Source: Verrucomicrobiota bacterium
Lineage (GTDB): Bacteria > Verrucomicrobiota > Verrucomicrobiia > Verrucomicrobiales > Akkermansiaceae
DNA: 33,327 bases
Reading direction: 5' to 3'
NCBI GenBank assembly: GCA_018969605.1
Contig: JAGWXY010000018.1
Span: forward strand, 1 to 33,327
Shown here: piece after piece, positions 8,244 to 16,768 of the stretch
Layout of the letters: every line of letters begins with the position of its first letter
How positions within the stretch are numbered: position 1 is the first letter of the stretch
Position numbers and translations under genes: made by a program
Notes under the pieces: generated by a model
Database searches by the model: none
Seen by the model: the letters and a program-made list of their open reading frames with translations, nothing else
Told to the model about the DNA's origin: nothing

Positions 8244-9920
8244 ATGCCTCCGTTTTTTGTCATTGGTCACAAGAATCCCGACACCGACGCGATCTGCTCG
8301 GCGATCGGATACGCAGCACTGCTCCGCGCTTCGGGCGAAGAGACCAGCGCGACCGCCGCGCGATGCGGGGAAATTTCCCAACGCACAAAATGGGTGCTAG
8401 AGAAGGCGAAGCTCGAACTGCCGCTCTTGCTCACCGATGTGCGCACCAACGCCGGCATGATCAGCCGCCGCGAAGTGATCAAGGTCTCGACCGTCGACAC
8501 ATTCCTCACCGCTTACCGTCGCATGCTTGGCGCGCAGGTGCGCTGCGTGCCGGTCGAGGACGAGGAAGGAAACCTATGCGGGATTTTGCGTTACTTTGAT
8601 TTGCTGCGCTTGCTTTTGCCGGCGGATACCGAAGGCCTCAGCGTGCGTACCGTGCATGCCTCGCTCGCGCACCTTGCGGAGACGCTCAAGGCCGAGAGCC
8701 TAGGATCGCAAGAGCCGCTCTCGACGCTAGAGGAGGACCTCATCCTGCTGGTCGGCGCATCATCCCAAGGCACAGTCGAGAAGCGTTTGATCCAGGCCAA
8801 GAAGGACGGAAACATTGGAAAGTTTTTGGTGATCTGCGGCGATCGTCCGATCGTCCAGCGTTATGCCATCGACCACGGCGCGCGGGCCTTGCTCGTCACC
8901 GGTGGCAATCCGGTTTCGCCGGAGATCGGGCAGTTTGCCGCATCGCGCGGAGTCTTTGTGCTGCGCTGCGATCAGGACACGGCGAGTGCTTCAACGCTGA
9001 TCCGTTGCTCGCGCACGGTGCGCCATGTGATGGAAACAAAATTTGAAACCATCCAACCAGGCGAACCGGTTTCGCGTTTGCGCAAACGCCTTGCTTCAAC
9101 CGATCAGGATCTGTTTCCGGTGGTGGATCCCGCTTCGGGAAAAATGACAGGCGTGCTTTCGAAATCCGACCTCGTCGACCCGCCGCGCATCCGCCTCGCG
9201 TTGGTCGATCACAACGAGTACGCGCAAGCGGTCAATGGCGTCGAGGAAGCGGAGATTACCGAGGTCATCGACCACCACCGTTTGGCCGGCGACTTGGTTT
9301 CGCGCGAGCCGATCCGCTATCTCAACGAGCCGGTTGGCTCGACCTGCACGCTGGTCGGCCGCAAGTATTTTCACCGCGGGCTGCAGCCTGCTCCCGGTGT
9401 GGCGATGTGCCTGTGCGCGGGGATTGTTTCCGACACGCTGTGCCTTACTTCGCCGACGACAACCACGCTCGATCGCGAAATGCTCACTTGGTTGAGCGGT
9501 GTCGCGGGGGTGGATCCGGCAAAGTTCACCGAAGAATTCTTCGCGCAGGGTTCGCTCATCGCCAACGGCTCGCCAGAGGAAATTCTCAATGCCGACCGCA
9601 AGGAGTTTGTCGAGCAAGGCCTCACCGTGAGCATCTCGCAGGTCGAGGAGCGCGACTTGCACGGCTTTGCCGCAAGGCGCGAAGAGCTCGAGCAAGTGCT
9701 CAGGCGATTGCAGGAATCCCGCGGCTACGATCTCGCTGTGATGGCCGTCACCGATGTCGCTTTGCATCACAGCATGATTCTTGCGGTGGGGCGCGAGGCG
9801 ACGCTCGCCAAGCTGCCCTTCGAGCGGATCGACGATGCGCTGTTCCATGCGCCCGGCGTCGTGAGTCGCAAGCGCCAGATTTTCCCGGCGGTTTGCGAAG
9901 CGATCCAGCATTCGCGTTAG
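8244..9920 (+). CDS. ppaC: Manganese-dependent inorganic pyrophosphatase with CBS-DRTGG-CBS regulatory insert
   Basis: Family II pyrophosphatase of the DHH superfamily, splitting pyrophosphate to phosphate in the cytosol. From the ATG at 8244 (558 residues) the protein opens with FFVIGHKNPDTDA, carrying metal ligands His9, Asp13 and Asp15. A CBS domain (about 65-125), a DRTGG domain (about 150-250, with LLVTGGNP) and a second CBS (about 255-312) interrupt the catalytic domain. It resumes with VDHNE (321-325) and DHHRL (343-347). The DHHA2 domain ends with SRKRQIFP (541-548), the substrate-binding Arg/Lys segment. CBS-PPases of this kind are known to be controlled by adenine nucleotides, and those with DRTGG by diadenosine polyphosphates. 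A GTG at 8184 overlapping the argS stop would add 20 residues outside the family pattern. Following argS, it could remove the pyrophosphate that tRNA charging produces. Confidence 0.93.
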   Translation: MPPFFVIGHKNPDTDAICSAIGYAALLRASGEETSATAARCGEISQRTKWVLEKAKLELPLLLTDVRTNAGMISRREVIKVSTVDTFLTAYRRMLGAQVRCVPVEDEEGNLCGILRYFDLLRLLLPADTEGLSVRTVHASLAHLAETLKAESLGSQEPLSTLEEDLILLVGASSQGTVEKRLIQAKKDGNIGKFLVICGDRPIVQRYAIDHGARALLVTGGNPVSPEIGQFAASRGVFVLRCDQDTASASTLIRCSRTVRHVMETKFETIQPGEPVSRLRKRLASTDQDLFPVVDPASGKMTGVLSKSDLVDPPRIRLALVDHNEYAQAVNGVEEAEITEVIDHHRLAGDLVSREPIRYLNEPVGSTCTLVGRKYFHRGLQPAPGVAMCLCAGIVSDTLCLTSPTTTTLDREMLTWLSGVAGVDPAKFTEEFFAQGSLIANGSPEEILNADRKEFVEQGLTVSISQVEERDLHGFAARREELEQVLRRLQESRGYDLAVMAVTDVALHHSMILAVGREATLAKLPFERIDDALFHAPGVVSRKRQIFPAVCEAIQHSR

Positions 9921-9924
9921 GGCT

Positions 9925-11229
9925 TCATCGTTCGATAGTCGCGCGCCTTGCCGCGTAGACCTGCTTCAAGCCTTCGGCAAGTGCATCGGCGTATTCGCGG
10001 ATGATCGAAACGCGCGGAGTTCCGTTCACATCGCGGGTGCCGTCGTAATCGCCGAGCTTGATGCGTGCGTGGTCGGTGATGGAATTCATCACATAGGGTT
10101 CCATGAAAATCACCGGGCACTGATAAAGCCGGTTGGCCAAAAGATTGCGAGCCCAGAGGTAGGGATGACCATTCACCGGCAGCACGTTGCTCGCGCCTAC
10201 CGGATAAGTATACGGCGGCAATCCGCTTATGCGCGCAAACACATTGGCGACACTCATACCGATCGAAGTTTCTTCCTCGTGAGTACGACTCAGCAGCTTG
10301 TCGATCATCGCAAAACGATGATCCGCGAGGCGGAGTTCTTCGTCCGAGTAGGCGCCATTGAGCAGAATGTGAAAATGGCTGCGATCGACGAGTCTTGGTT
10401 GATTCGGGTCGCCCCATGCCTCGGCATTGAAATGCAGGCAGAGCACGAGATCGGGCTTGATGGATTGGTTGACGAGATCCGCGCGCGCGTGGATTTCCGC
10501 CGTGCGGTAGAACAGTCGCTCGGCGAGTTTGCGCAGCGCGATGGGTGAATCGGGCGCGGCGGAATTTTCATTCGCTTGGCGTGCGGTTTCGATCAATCCC
10601 TCGGGCCGCCATTGCGTCACGGGCTCGGCCTTTTCGCGGACGAGTGAAACGCGCGCGCCGAGCGATTCGAGTTGTGGCCTCAAGCGCTTGGCGACCTGTA
10701 GCGTGAGATCGCCTTCGCGCACGGCATGACCATCGCCGGCGTCGAAACTGCGTTCTTCGATGCTCGCCCATTTGCCGCCAATGTGTCCCGGGTCGATGGC
10801 GATGTGCAGACCATCAAGCGGTTTGCCTGCGGCGGCCGGCGGCAACTCTTCCGGCACTCGCCACCAACGCGCGGGTGCTTTGGCGGAGCCTTCATTCGCA
10901 AATCGCAGCACAAAGACCTCGGCGTTTTCGCCGTCGGCCGTGCGGATGCGGACTTCATTTTCGCCGATGTCCATAAACTCGCGCCAGCTGCCGCCGGTCA
11001 CAAAAACAGTGGTGAGCAAGCGTTCGAATTCTCGACGCGTGATTGTGCCCTGCTGCGCTTCAAGCGATTTCCAATCGGGCACGCGTCCCAAGGTCGAAAG
11101 GGTGGTGGGCTTTGCCGTTCGCTGCGGTAAGACATTTTCTTGTGAACGATTTTGCCACCACAGCCACAAGCCCGCCGCCAAAAGCAGTGGAATCAGCAGA
11201 GCCGTCGATCGCTTGAGCATGGGGATCAT
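9925..11229 (-). CDS. N-acetylmuramoyl-L-alanine amidase (Amidase_3), membrane anchored
   Basis: A zinc amidase that cleaves the bond between N-acetylmuramic acid and the stem peptide of murein. A basic N-terminus followed by one hydrophobic helix (about 9-26) predicts a periplasmic protein held by an uncleaved anchor or signal. A linker region (30-135) precedes the catalytic domain: DPGH (146-149) with His149, EGDLTL with Glu172, LHFNAE with His266, and MEPYVMN with catalytic Glu377. The domain carries a long insertion of about 110 residues between the third ligand and the last Glu, larger than in AmiC-type enzymes. It is convergent with the pyrophosphatase gene, the stops being only 4 bp apart, and divergent from the YmdB-like gene. 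An ATG at 11220 is an alternative start. Confidence 0.88.
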   Translation of the reverse strand: MIPMLKRSTALLIPLLLAAGLWLWWQNRSQENVLPQRTAKPTTLSTLGRVPDWKSLEAQQGTITRREFERLLTTVFVTGGSWREFMDIGENEVRIRTADGENAEVFVLRFANEGSAKAPARWWRVPEELPPAAAGKPLDGLHIAIDPGHIGGKWASIEERSFDAGDGHAVREGDLTLQVAKRLRPQLESLGARVSLVREKAEPVTQWRPEGLIETARQANENSAAPDSPIALRKLAERLFYRTAEIHARADLVNQSIKPDLVLCLHFNAEAWGDPNQPRLVDRSHFHILLNGAYSDEELRLADHRFAMIDKLLSRTHEEETSIGMSVANVFARISGLPPYTYPVGASNVLPVNGHPYLWARNLLANRLYQCPVIFMEPYVMNSITDHARIKLGDYDGTRDVNGTPRVSIIREYADALAEGLKQVYAARRATIER

Positions 11230-11306
11230 GAATGAAATTGGTTTGTCGTTTGGTGGCGGACCATCAATGCTCGTCAGGAAGTCTGCCCACCATCCTGAAA
11301 TTCAAC

Positions 11307-12104
11307 ATGGCCACCATCCGCATTCTGTTTCTTGGCGACATCGTCGGTGAACCCGGCAGAAAGGCCGTGATCGAGCAGCTTCCGATTCTCAAGCAAACGG
11401 AATCGCTCGATTTCATCATCGTCAACGGCGAAAATGCCGCCGGCGGAAAAGGCATCACGCCGAAAATCGCAATCGACCTGTTGCGCGCCGGAGCGGCGGT
11501 GATCACCACCGGCGACCATGTTTGGGACCAGCAGGACATTGTGCCCTATTTCCCGACCGAACCCCGGCTCTTGCGGCCGATCAACTACCCGGGCGGCACC
11601 CCCGGCAATGGCAGCGTTGTGCTCGAATGCGCCAAGGGCCGCGTCGCCGTGATGCAGGCTCAGGGCCGCACTTTCATGCAGCCAGCCCTCGAAAACCCCT
11701 TCATCGCCCTGGAAAACGAGGCATTGAGGCTGCGCGAGACCGGCATCGGGCCAATCATCGTCGATTTCCACGCCGAAACGACCAGCGAGAAAATCGCCAT
11801 GGGCCGCCACCTCGATGGCAAGGTGACCGCCGTGCTCGGCACCCACACCCATGTGCAGACGGCCGATGAAACGATTTTTCCCGGCGGAACCGGCTTCCTG
11901 ACCGATGCCGGAATGTGCGGACCCGAGGATTCGGTGCTCGGCCGAACCGTCGATTCGGTCGTCTGGCGCTTCAAAACCGGCATGCCCACGCGCTTCCCGA
12001 TCGCCAAGGGCAGGGTGCGGCTTTGTGGTGCGATCGTCGACGTCGATAGCGAAACCGGCACCTGCCTCAAGATCCGAAGGCTGTCATTTCAGGCTTCCGA
12101 ATGA
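11307..12104 (+). CDS. YmdB-type metallophosphoesterase (TIGR00282)
   Basis: A 265-residue calcineurin-like phosphodiesterase of the YmdB/TIGR00282 family. Known members hydrolyse cyclic nucleotides (2',3'- or 3',5'-cAMP) and affect RNA stability and biofilm choice in Bacillus. Metal-binding residues are visible at Asp11 (LFLGDIVG), NGEN (40-43), GDHVWD (69-74), DFHAE (153-157) and GTHTHVQTAD (178-187). The third motif has Asp70 where Asn is more usual. The reading frame extends back to 11232, but the ATG at 11307 gives MATIRILFLGDIVG, the family start. It is divergent from the amidase, and a weak terminator-like hairpin follows. Confidence 0.9.
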   Translation: MATIRILFLGDIVGEPGRKAVIEQLPILKQTESLDFIIVNGENAAGGKGITPKIAIDLLRAGAAVITTGDHVWDQQDIVPYFPTEPRLLRPINYPGGTPGNGSVVLECAKGRVAVMQAQGRTFMQPALENPFIALENEALRLRETGIGPIIVDFHAETTSEKIAMGRHLDGKVTAVLGTHTHVQTADETIFPGGTGFLTDAGMCGPEDSVLGRTVDSVVWRFKTGMPTRFPIAKGRVRLCGAIVDVDSETGTCLKIRRLSFQASE

Positions 12105-12106
12105 TC

Positions 12107-12156
12107 GGATTCCCCGCTCTGAGCCTCGTTTTTGGAGGAATCCCAACAATTTTTCT
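12107..12156 (+). terminator. Candidate intrinsic terminator after the YmdB-like gene
   Basis: GGATTCC (12107-12113) and GGAATCC (12137-12143) form a 7-bp stem with a 23-nt loop that itself contains a small GCTC/GAGC hairpin. The stem is followed by an interrupted T-rich run (12150-12156). It lies 2 bp after the stop and just before the tuf-operon promoter, a sensible place to end transcription. The large loop makes it only moderately convincing. Confidence 0.4.
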
Positions 12157-12173
12157 TTTCACGGAGTTTTTTT

Positions 12174-12201
12174 TTGACAGAGTGGTCGGCTTTGTTAAGG
12201 T
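12174..12201 (+). promoter_or_regulatory. Candidate sigma-70 promoter of the tRNA-Thr/tuf/rpoBC operon
   Basis: A perfect TTGACA (12174-12179) follows a long T-tract that may act as an UP-like element. At 16 bp spacing is TAAGGT (12196-12201), which keeps the key second A and last T of a -10 box. A GC-rich discriminator (CCGCCCG) follows, a pattern associated with growth-rate and stringent control of stable-RNA and translation genes. The start would be near 12208, about 98 nt before tRNA-Thr. The -10 match is poor, so the exact -10 is uncertain. Confidence 0.55.
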
Positions 12202-12305
12202 CCGCCCGCTCTTCCCCAAAACCTGCCCGGGGTACCGCGTTCTGCCTCGTCAATCGAGACGGCCGCGGTGTTTTTGTCGGGTCCAAGGAAGCCGGCATCA
12301 ACATC

Positions 12306-12380
<75 letters not shown>

Positions 12381-12418
12381 GGGCGATCACGAAATCATCT
12401 CAATAAAACAACAACACC

Positions 12419-13603
<1,185 letters not shown>

Positions 13604-13627
13604 TCATCCTCAATCAATACCGGCTCC

Positions 13628-13645
13628 CGCTCCCCTCCCGGAGCG
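13628..13645 (+). other. Short hairpin after tuf
   Basis: CGCTCC (13628-13633) and GGAGCG (13640-13645) form a 6-bp stem with a 6-nt loop in the tuf/tRNA-Trp spacer. It lies upstream of a longer hairpin and has no T-run. It may belong to the same processing or attenuation structure. Confidence 0.35.
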
Positions 13646-13668
13646 ACGGGTCGGCCCCCACGAATCCC

Positions 13669-13697
13669 GGGGCACTTCGCGAAAAACGGAGTGCCCC
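13669..13697 (+). other. Strong 11-bp hairpin between tuf and tRNA-Trp
   Basis: GGGGCACTTCG (13669-13679) pairs with CGGAGTGCCCC (13687-13697), 11 bp with one G-U pair around a 7-nt loop CGAAAAA. There is no T-run behind it, so full intrinsic termination is unlikely. Its place 14 bp before tRNA-Trp suggests an RNA-processing site (RNase III or RNase E) that separates tuf mRNA from the tRNA and downstream message, or a partial attenuator. Confidence 0.6.
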
Positions 13698-13711
13698 CGA
13701 TTCGCCTCAAA

Positions 13712-13787
13712 ACGGCAGTAGTTCAATTGGTAGAGCATCGGTCTCCAAAACCGAGTGTTGGGGGTTCGAGTCCCTCCTGCCGTGCCA
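13712..13787 (+). tRNA. tRNA-Trp (anticodon CCA)
   Basis: A 76-nt cloverleaf. The acceptor ACGGCAG pairs with CTGCCGT, the D-arm is GTTC...GAGC, the anticodon stem TCGGT/ACCGA encloses loop CTCCAAA with CCA, and the T-arm GGGGG/CCCTC encloses TTCGAGT. Discriminator G and CCA are encoded. The order tuf, tRNA-Trp, secE is widely conserved. Confidence 0.96.
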
Positions 13788-13820
13788 CCCCATCGATCTC
13801 ACGACCTTCCACAAACATTC

Positions 13821-14144
13821 ATGCAGTTTCTCGAGCACTTCAAAATTGGCGGCAGCTGGATTTCCTCCGGCATCCTTTACGCCTTGCTCGCCATCGTCCT
13901 TGTCGCCGTCGTGCTCAAATGGGCCTCGCTCACGGCATTCATTTCCGAAGTGAAAGGCGAACTGCGCAAGGCCAGCTGGCCTTGGGAGTCCGACCCGAAG
14001 ATCAAGGGTTTTAAGAAATATAAGGAACTCATCGATTCCACCATCGTGGTCCTCATCGCGATGATCCTACTGGCCGCCTTTGTGCAGCTCTGGGACTTCG
14101 TTCACATCCTCATCGTCGGTTTTTTCACCAACCTCGGCCGCTGA
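13821..14144 (+). CDS. secE: Preprotein translocase subunit SecE
   Basis: Small essential subunit that clamps SecY in the SecYEG channel. The ATG at 13821 gives 107 residues; a longer frame from 13755 would run into tRNA-Trp and is rejected. A first hydrophobic helix (about 15-33) is followed by the SecE signature EVKGELRKASWP (43-54) and the conserved core helix (about 72-100). Having an extra N-terminal helix is a known variant of bacterial SecE, between the one-helix and three-helix forms. It is followed after 34 bp by nusG, its usual partner. Confidence 0.93.
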   Translation: MQFLEHFKIGGSWISSGILYALLAIVLVAVVLKWASLTAFISEVKGELRKASWPWESDPKIKGFKKYKELIDSTIVVLIAMILLAAFVQLWDFVHILIVGFFTNLGR

Positions 14145-14178
14145 GCCCGGTTGCCCGACCCATCAATTTTCCCACATC

Positions 14179-14748
14179 ATGTCCGAAAACAAATCCTTCC
14201 GCGACCAGTGGTACGTTGTCCAGGTGCTCTCCGGCCAGGAGGGCAAGGTGCGCGACCGCATCCTGCGCAACGCCCAGGCCGAAGACATGGCCGACTCGAT
14301 CCGCGAGGTCCTCGTCCCGACTGAAATGGTCTCGGAAGTCCGCGGCGGCAAAAAGACCGAAACCCGCAAAAAGTTTTTTCCGGGCTACATCATCGTCAAC
14401 ATGAACCTCACCACCGAAGATGGCCAACTCGTCGAGAAGACTTGGTTTTTCATCAAGGAAACCGAGGGCGTAATCGGCTTTGCCGGCACCAAAGACCGAC
14501 CCACGCCCATGCGCCCGCGCGAGGTCGATGCCATGCTTTCGCAAATCAAGGAGCGCGGCGAAAGCGTCCGCCCGGCGATCAGTTTCGAAGTGGGCGATAC
14601 CGTCAAGGTCGCCGACGGACCCTTCCAGAATCAAAGCGGCATTGTCGAGGAAATCGACCCCGAGCGCGGCAAGCTACGCGTGTCGGTCACGATCTTCGGC
14701 CGCAGCACCCCGGTCGAGCTCGAGTACTGGCAAGTCGAGCGCGAATGA
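14179..14748 (+). CDS. nusG: Transcription termination/antitermination factor NusG
   Basis: The 189-residue protein binds RNA polymerase and links it to Rho or the leading ribosome. The start at 14179 gives MSENKSFRDQWYVVQVLSGQE; a longer frame from 14080 would overlap secE and has no family likeness. The NGN domain covers about 9-120, with FFPGYIIV visible. A KOW domain follows (about 133-189), beginning SFEVGDTVKVADGPF. The sequence between the domains is short. Length and order are standard, with no extra insert of the kind seen in some bacterial NusG. Confidence 0.97.
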   Translation: MSENKSFRDQWYVVQVLSGQEGKVRDRILRNAQAEDMADSIREVLVPTEMVSEVRGGKKTETRKKFFPGYIIVNMNLTTEDGQLVEKTWFFIKETEGVIGFAGTKDRPTPMRPREVDAMLSQIKERGESVRPAISFEVGDTVKVADGPFQNQSGIVEEIDPERGKLRVSVTIFGRSTPVELEYWQVERE

Positions 14749-14816
14749 TATTTTTCTGGACTCTCTGCCCCCAAGCACCCACTCACCCCTCTCCCTAAAG
14801 CAACCACCCCCTCACC

Positions 14817-15245
14817 ATGGCCAAGGAAGTAACCAAAATCATCAAGCTCCAGATCAACGCCGGCGCCGCCAACCCCTCACCGCCGGTCGGTCCAGCGCTC
14901 GGTCAGGCAGGCGTCAACATCATGGCATTCTGCAAGGAGTTCAACGCCGCCACCCAAAGCCAGTCCGGGGATGTCCTTCCGGTCGTGATCTCGGTCTACA
15001 AGGACAAGTCCTTCACTTTCGTCACCAAGCGTCCGCCTGCCGGCAACCTGCTCAAGAAAGCCGCCGGCCTCGCCTCGGGATCGAAGGAAGCCAACAAGAC
15101 CAAGGTCGGTAAAATCACCAAAGCCCAGCTCATGGATGTGGTGAAAATCAAAATGCCCGACCTCAACACCAAGGACCCTGAAGCCGCCGCCCGCATCCTT
15201 GCCGGCACCGCACGCCAGATGGGCCTCGAAATCGAAGGCATGTAA
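14817..15245 (+). CDS. rplK: 50S ribosomal protein L11
   Basis: Protein of the GTPase-associated centre, binding 23S rRNA beneath the L10/L12 stalk. The 142-residue sequence is full length. The N-terminal domain has the proline-rich [17 protein letters not shown] segment, the site linked to thiostrepton and stringent-response function. The C-terminal rRNA-binding domain contains [13 protein letters not shown] and [10 protein letters not shown]. The spacer before it (14749-14816) is C-rich with no clear fold. The start is in the accATGgcc context. Confidence 0.98.
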   Translation: MAKEVTKIIKLQINAGAANPSPPVGPALGQAGVNIMAFCKEFNAATQSQSGDVLPVVISVYKDKSFTFVTKRPPAGNLLKKAAGLASGSKEANKTKVGKITKAQLMDVVKIKMPDLNTKDPEAAARILAGTARQMGLEIEGM

Positions 15246-15252
15246 GCAATCT

Positions 15253-15282
15253 CCGCCGCCGTTTCCCGCAAGGGGGCGACGG
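15253..15282 (+). other. Hairpin in the rplK/rplA spacer
   Basis: CCGCCGCC (15253-15260) pairs with GGCGACGG (15275-15282) with one mismatch, and CCC/GGG can pair inside the loop. It sits between rplK and rplA, whose products include L1, a known translational repressor of this operon. It is therefore a candidate L1-responsive element, but the conserved L1-binding motif could not be confirmed by eye. Confidence 0.4.
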
Positions 15283-15290
15283 CAACCGCA

Positions 15291-15295
15291 GGAGG
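15291..15295 (+). promoter_or_regulatory. Shine-Dalgarno-like GGAGG upstream of an alternative rplA start
   Basis: GGAGG lies 9 nt before an ATG at 15305 that is in frame with rplA. Clear Shine-Dalgarno sequences are rare in this window, so it stands out. It would add 12 residues before the usual L1 start at 15341. Confidence 0.4.
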
Positions 15296-15340
15296 GTCCC
15301 GTCAATGAAGGATCCGATCGAACTGCCAACCCCAAGAACC

Positions 15341-16048
15341 ATGGCCAAACAACGCAGCAAACGATACAAACAGGCAGCCGCCCTCGTACAGGCCGGCAAG
15401 TCCTACTCGCTCACCGATGCGATCAGCACGGTGAAACAATTCCCGGCACCGAAGTTCACGCCGACCGTCACTCTCTCGTTCCGCCTCGGTGTGGATCCGC
15501 GCAAGAGCGACCAGATGGTTCGTGGCTCGGTTTCGCTCCCGCACGGCACCGGCAAGAACGTCCGCGTCGCCGTCTTCGCCCAAGGCGCCGCCGCCGAAGC
15601 CGCCATCGCCGCCGGTGCGGAACATGTCGGTTACGATGACCTCATCAAGAAGGTTCTCGACGGTTTCACCGATTTCGACTCCGCCATCGCCACTCCCGAT
15701 GCGATGACCGAAGTCCGCAAGATTGCCCGCGTGCTTGGTCCCCGCGGCCTCATGCCCAACCCGAAGACCGGCACCGTCACCGACGACACCGCCAAGGCAG
15801 TGCGCGAAGTCAAGGCCGGTCGCATCGACTTCAAACTCGACAAGAACGGCAATGTCTCGGGCTCGATCGGCAAAGCCGGTTTCGAACCCCAGCAACTTGA
15901 GGAAAACGCCCGCGCCTTCGTCGATAGCGTGGTGCGCGCCAAACCTGCTTCCGCCAAAGGCAACTACATCCAGGCCGTGACCCTCGCCGCCTCGATGCTG
16001 CCCGGCATCCCGCTGGAAGCCTCCACCTACACCAAAGCCTCGGCCTGA
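15341..16048 (+). CDS. rplA: 50S ribosomal protein L1
   Basis: Protein of the mobile L1 stalk that helps release deacylated tRNA, and in many bacteria a translational repressor of rplK-rplA. From the ATG at 15341 it has 235 residues, starting MAKQRSKRYKQAA like other L1 proteins, with the signature GPRGLMPNPKTGTVT in the middle and AVREVKAGRIDFKLDK after it. An in-frame ATG at 15305 has a well-placed GGAGG and would give 247 residues. Family likeness favours 15341, the ribosome-binding site favours 15305. Confidence 0.95.
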   Translation: MAKQRSKRYKQAAALVQAGKSYSLTDAISTVKQFPAPKFTPTVTLSFRLGVDPRKSDQMVRGSVSLPHGTGKNVRVAVFAQGAAAEAAIAAGAEHVGYDDLIKKVLDGFTDFDSAIATPDAMTEVRKIARVLGPRGLMPNPKTGTVTDDTAKAVREVKAGRIDFKLDKNGNVSGSIGKAGFEPQQLEENARAFVDSVVRAKPASAKGNYIQAVTLAASMLPGIPLEASTYTKASA

Positions 16049-16068
16049 ACCGGTAACGCCACACGAAA

Positions 16069-16632
16069 ATGAATCCCGACAAGAAAATCATCATCGACAG
16101 CCTGCTGGATCGCGTCAACGCATCGCCTTACCTGATCGTCATCGATTACACCGGCCTCACCGTCCAGGAGTTCACCGAGCTTCGCAACCGCCTCGACTCG
16201 AGCGGTGCCCGTTGCACGGTCGCCAAGAACAGCTACATGCGCAAGGCGCTCGCCGAAGCGGGTCTGCCCGACATCGGCAACGACCTCGTTGGCCAGACGG
16301 CATTCGTCATGGGCGAAAGCGAAGTCTTCGCCGCCGCCAAGGCGATCAAGAACTTTGAAAAGGAATTTAAGAAGCCCGAGATGAAAGTCGGCCTTCTTGG
16401 CAATGCCGTGCTCGACGGTGAGAAACTCAAGGCCATCGCCGACATCCCGTCGCGCGAGTCGGTCCTCTCGCAACTGCTCGGCACGATCCTCGAGCCGGCC
16501 TCGCGCATCGCTCGCGTGGTCCAAGCGAAATACAATCCCGATGGAGACAGCGCTCCTTCGTCCGAACCCGCAGCGGCAAGCGCCGAAGCACCTGCGGCCA
16601 CCGCAACCGAAGAACCCGCTGCCGCCGAATAA
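16069..16632 (+). CDS. rplJ: 50S ribosomal protein L10
   Basis: Base of the L7/L12 stalk: it binds 23S rRNA through its N-terminal domain and L12 dimers through its C-terminal helix. The 187-residue protein shows YLIVIDYTGLTVQEF and the VAKNSYMRKAL strand-helix typical of L10. Its tail (about 163-187) is rich in Ala, Pro and Glu, an unstructured extension beyond the usual length. Only 20 bp separate it from rplA, so a separate L10-binding leader of the E. coli kind cannot fit in the spacer. Confidence 0.96.
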   Translation: MNPDKKIIIDSLLDRVNASPYLIVIDYTGLTVQEFTELRNRLDSSGARCTVAKNSYMRKALAEAGLPDIGNDLVGQTAFVMGESEVFAAAKAIKNFEKEFKKPEMKVGLLGNAVLDGEKLKAIADIPSRESVLSQLLGTILEPASRIARVVQAKYNPDGDSAPSSEPAAASAEAPAATATEEPAAAE

Positions 16633-16663
16633 ACAATCTGAACTGAAGGCGTTGGCGACTCCC

Positions 16664-16706
16664 GCCGCCGCCCGAACACACAATGGTTCCTCGTCGGAGC
16701 GGCGGC
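16664..16706 (+). other. GC-rich stem in the rplJ/rplL spacer
   Basis: GCCGCCGC (16664-16671) pairs perfectly with GCGGCGGC (16699-16706) around a 27-nt loop. It is the first of two structures in the 136-bp spacer between the L10 and L12 genes. It may set the excess of L12 over L10 by processing or mRNA stability, but this is inference. Confidence 0.45.
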
Positions 16707-16720
16707 CGCCGCACTGAAAT

Positions 16721-16737
16721 CCCCGAAGGCTTCGGGG
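16721..16737 (+). other. Tight hairpin before rplL
   Basis: CCCCGAA (16721-16727) and TTCGGGG (16731-16737) form a perfect 7-bp stem with a 3-nt GGC loop, 31 bp before the rplL start. No T-run follows, so it is not a terminator. It could protect a processed 5' end of rplL mRNA or act in L12 dosage control. Confidence 0.5.
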
Positions 16738-16768
16738 GCGACGATACCGAACTGGAGAAACAAACAAA

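Noticed and set aside
13755-13820. SecE extension starting inside tRNA-Trp
   Set aside because: It would translate part of a tRNA gene; the ATG at 13821 gives a normal SecE.
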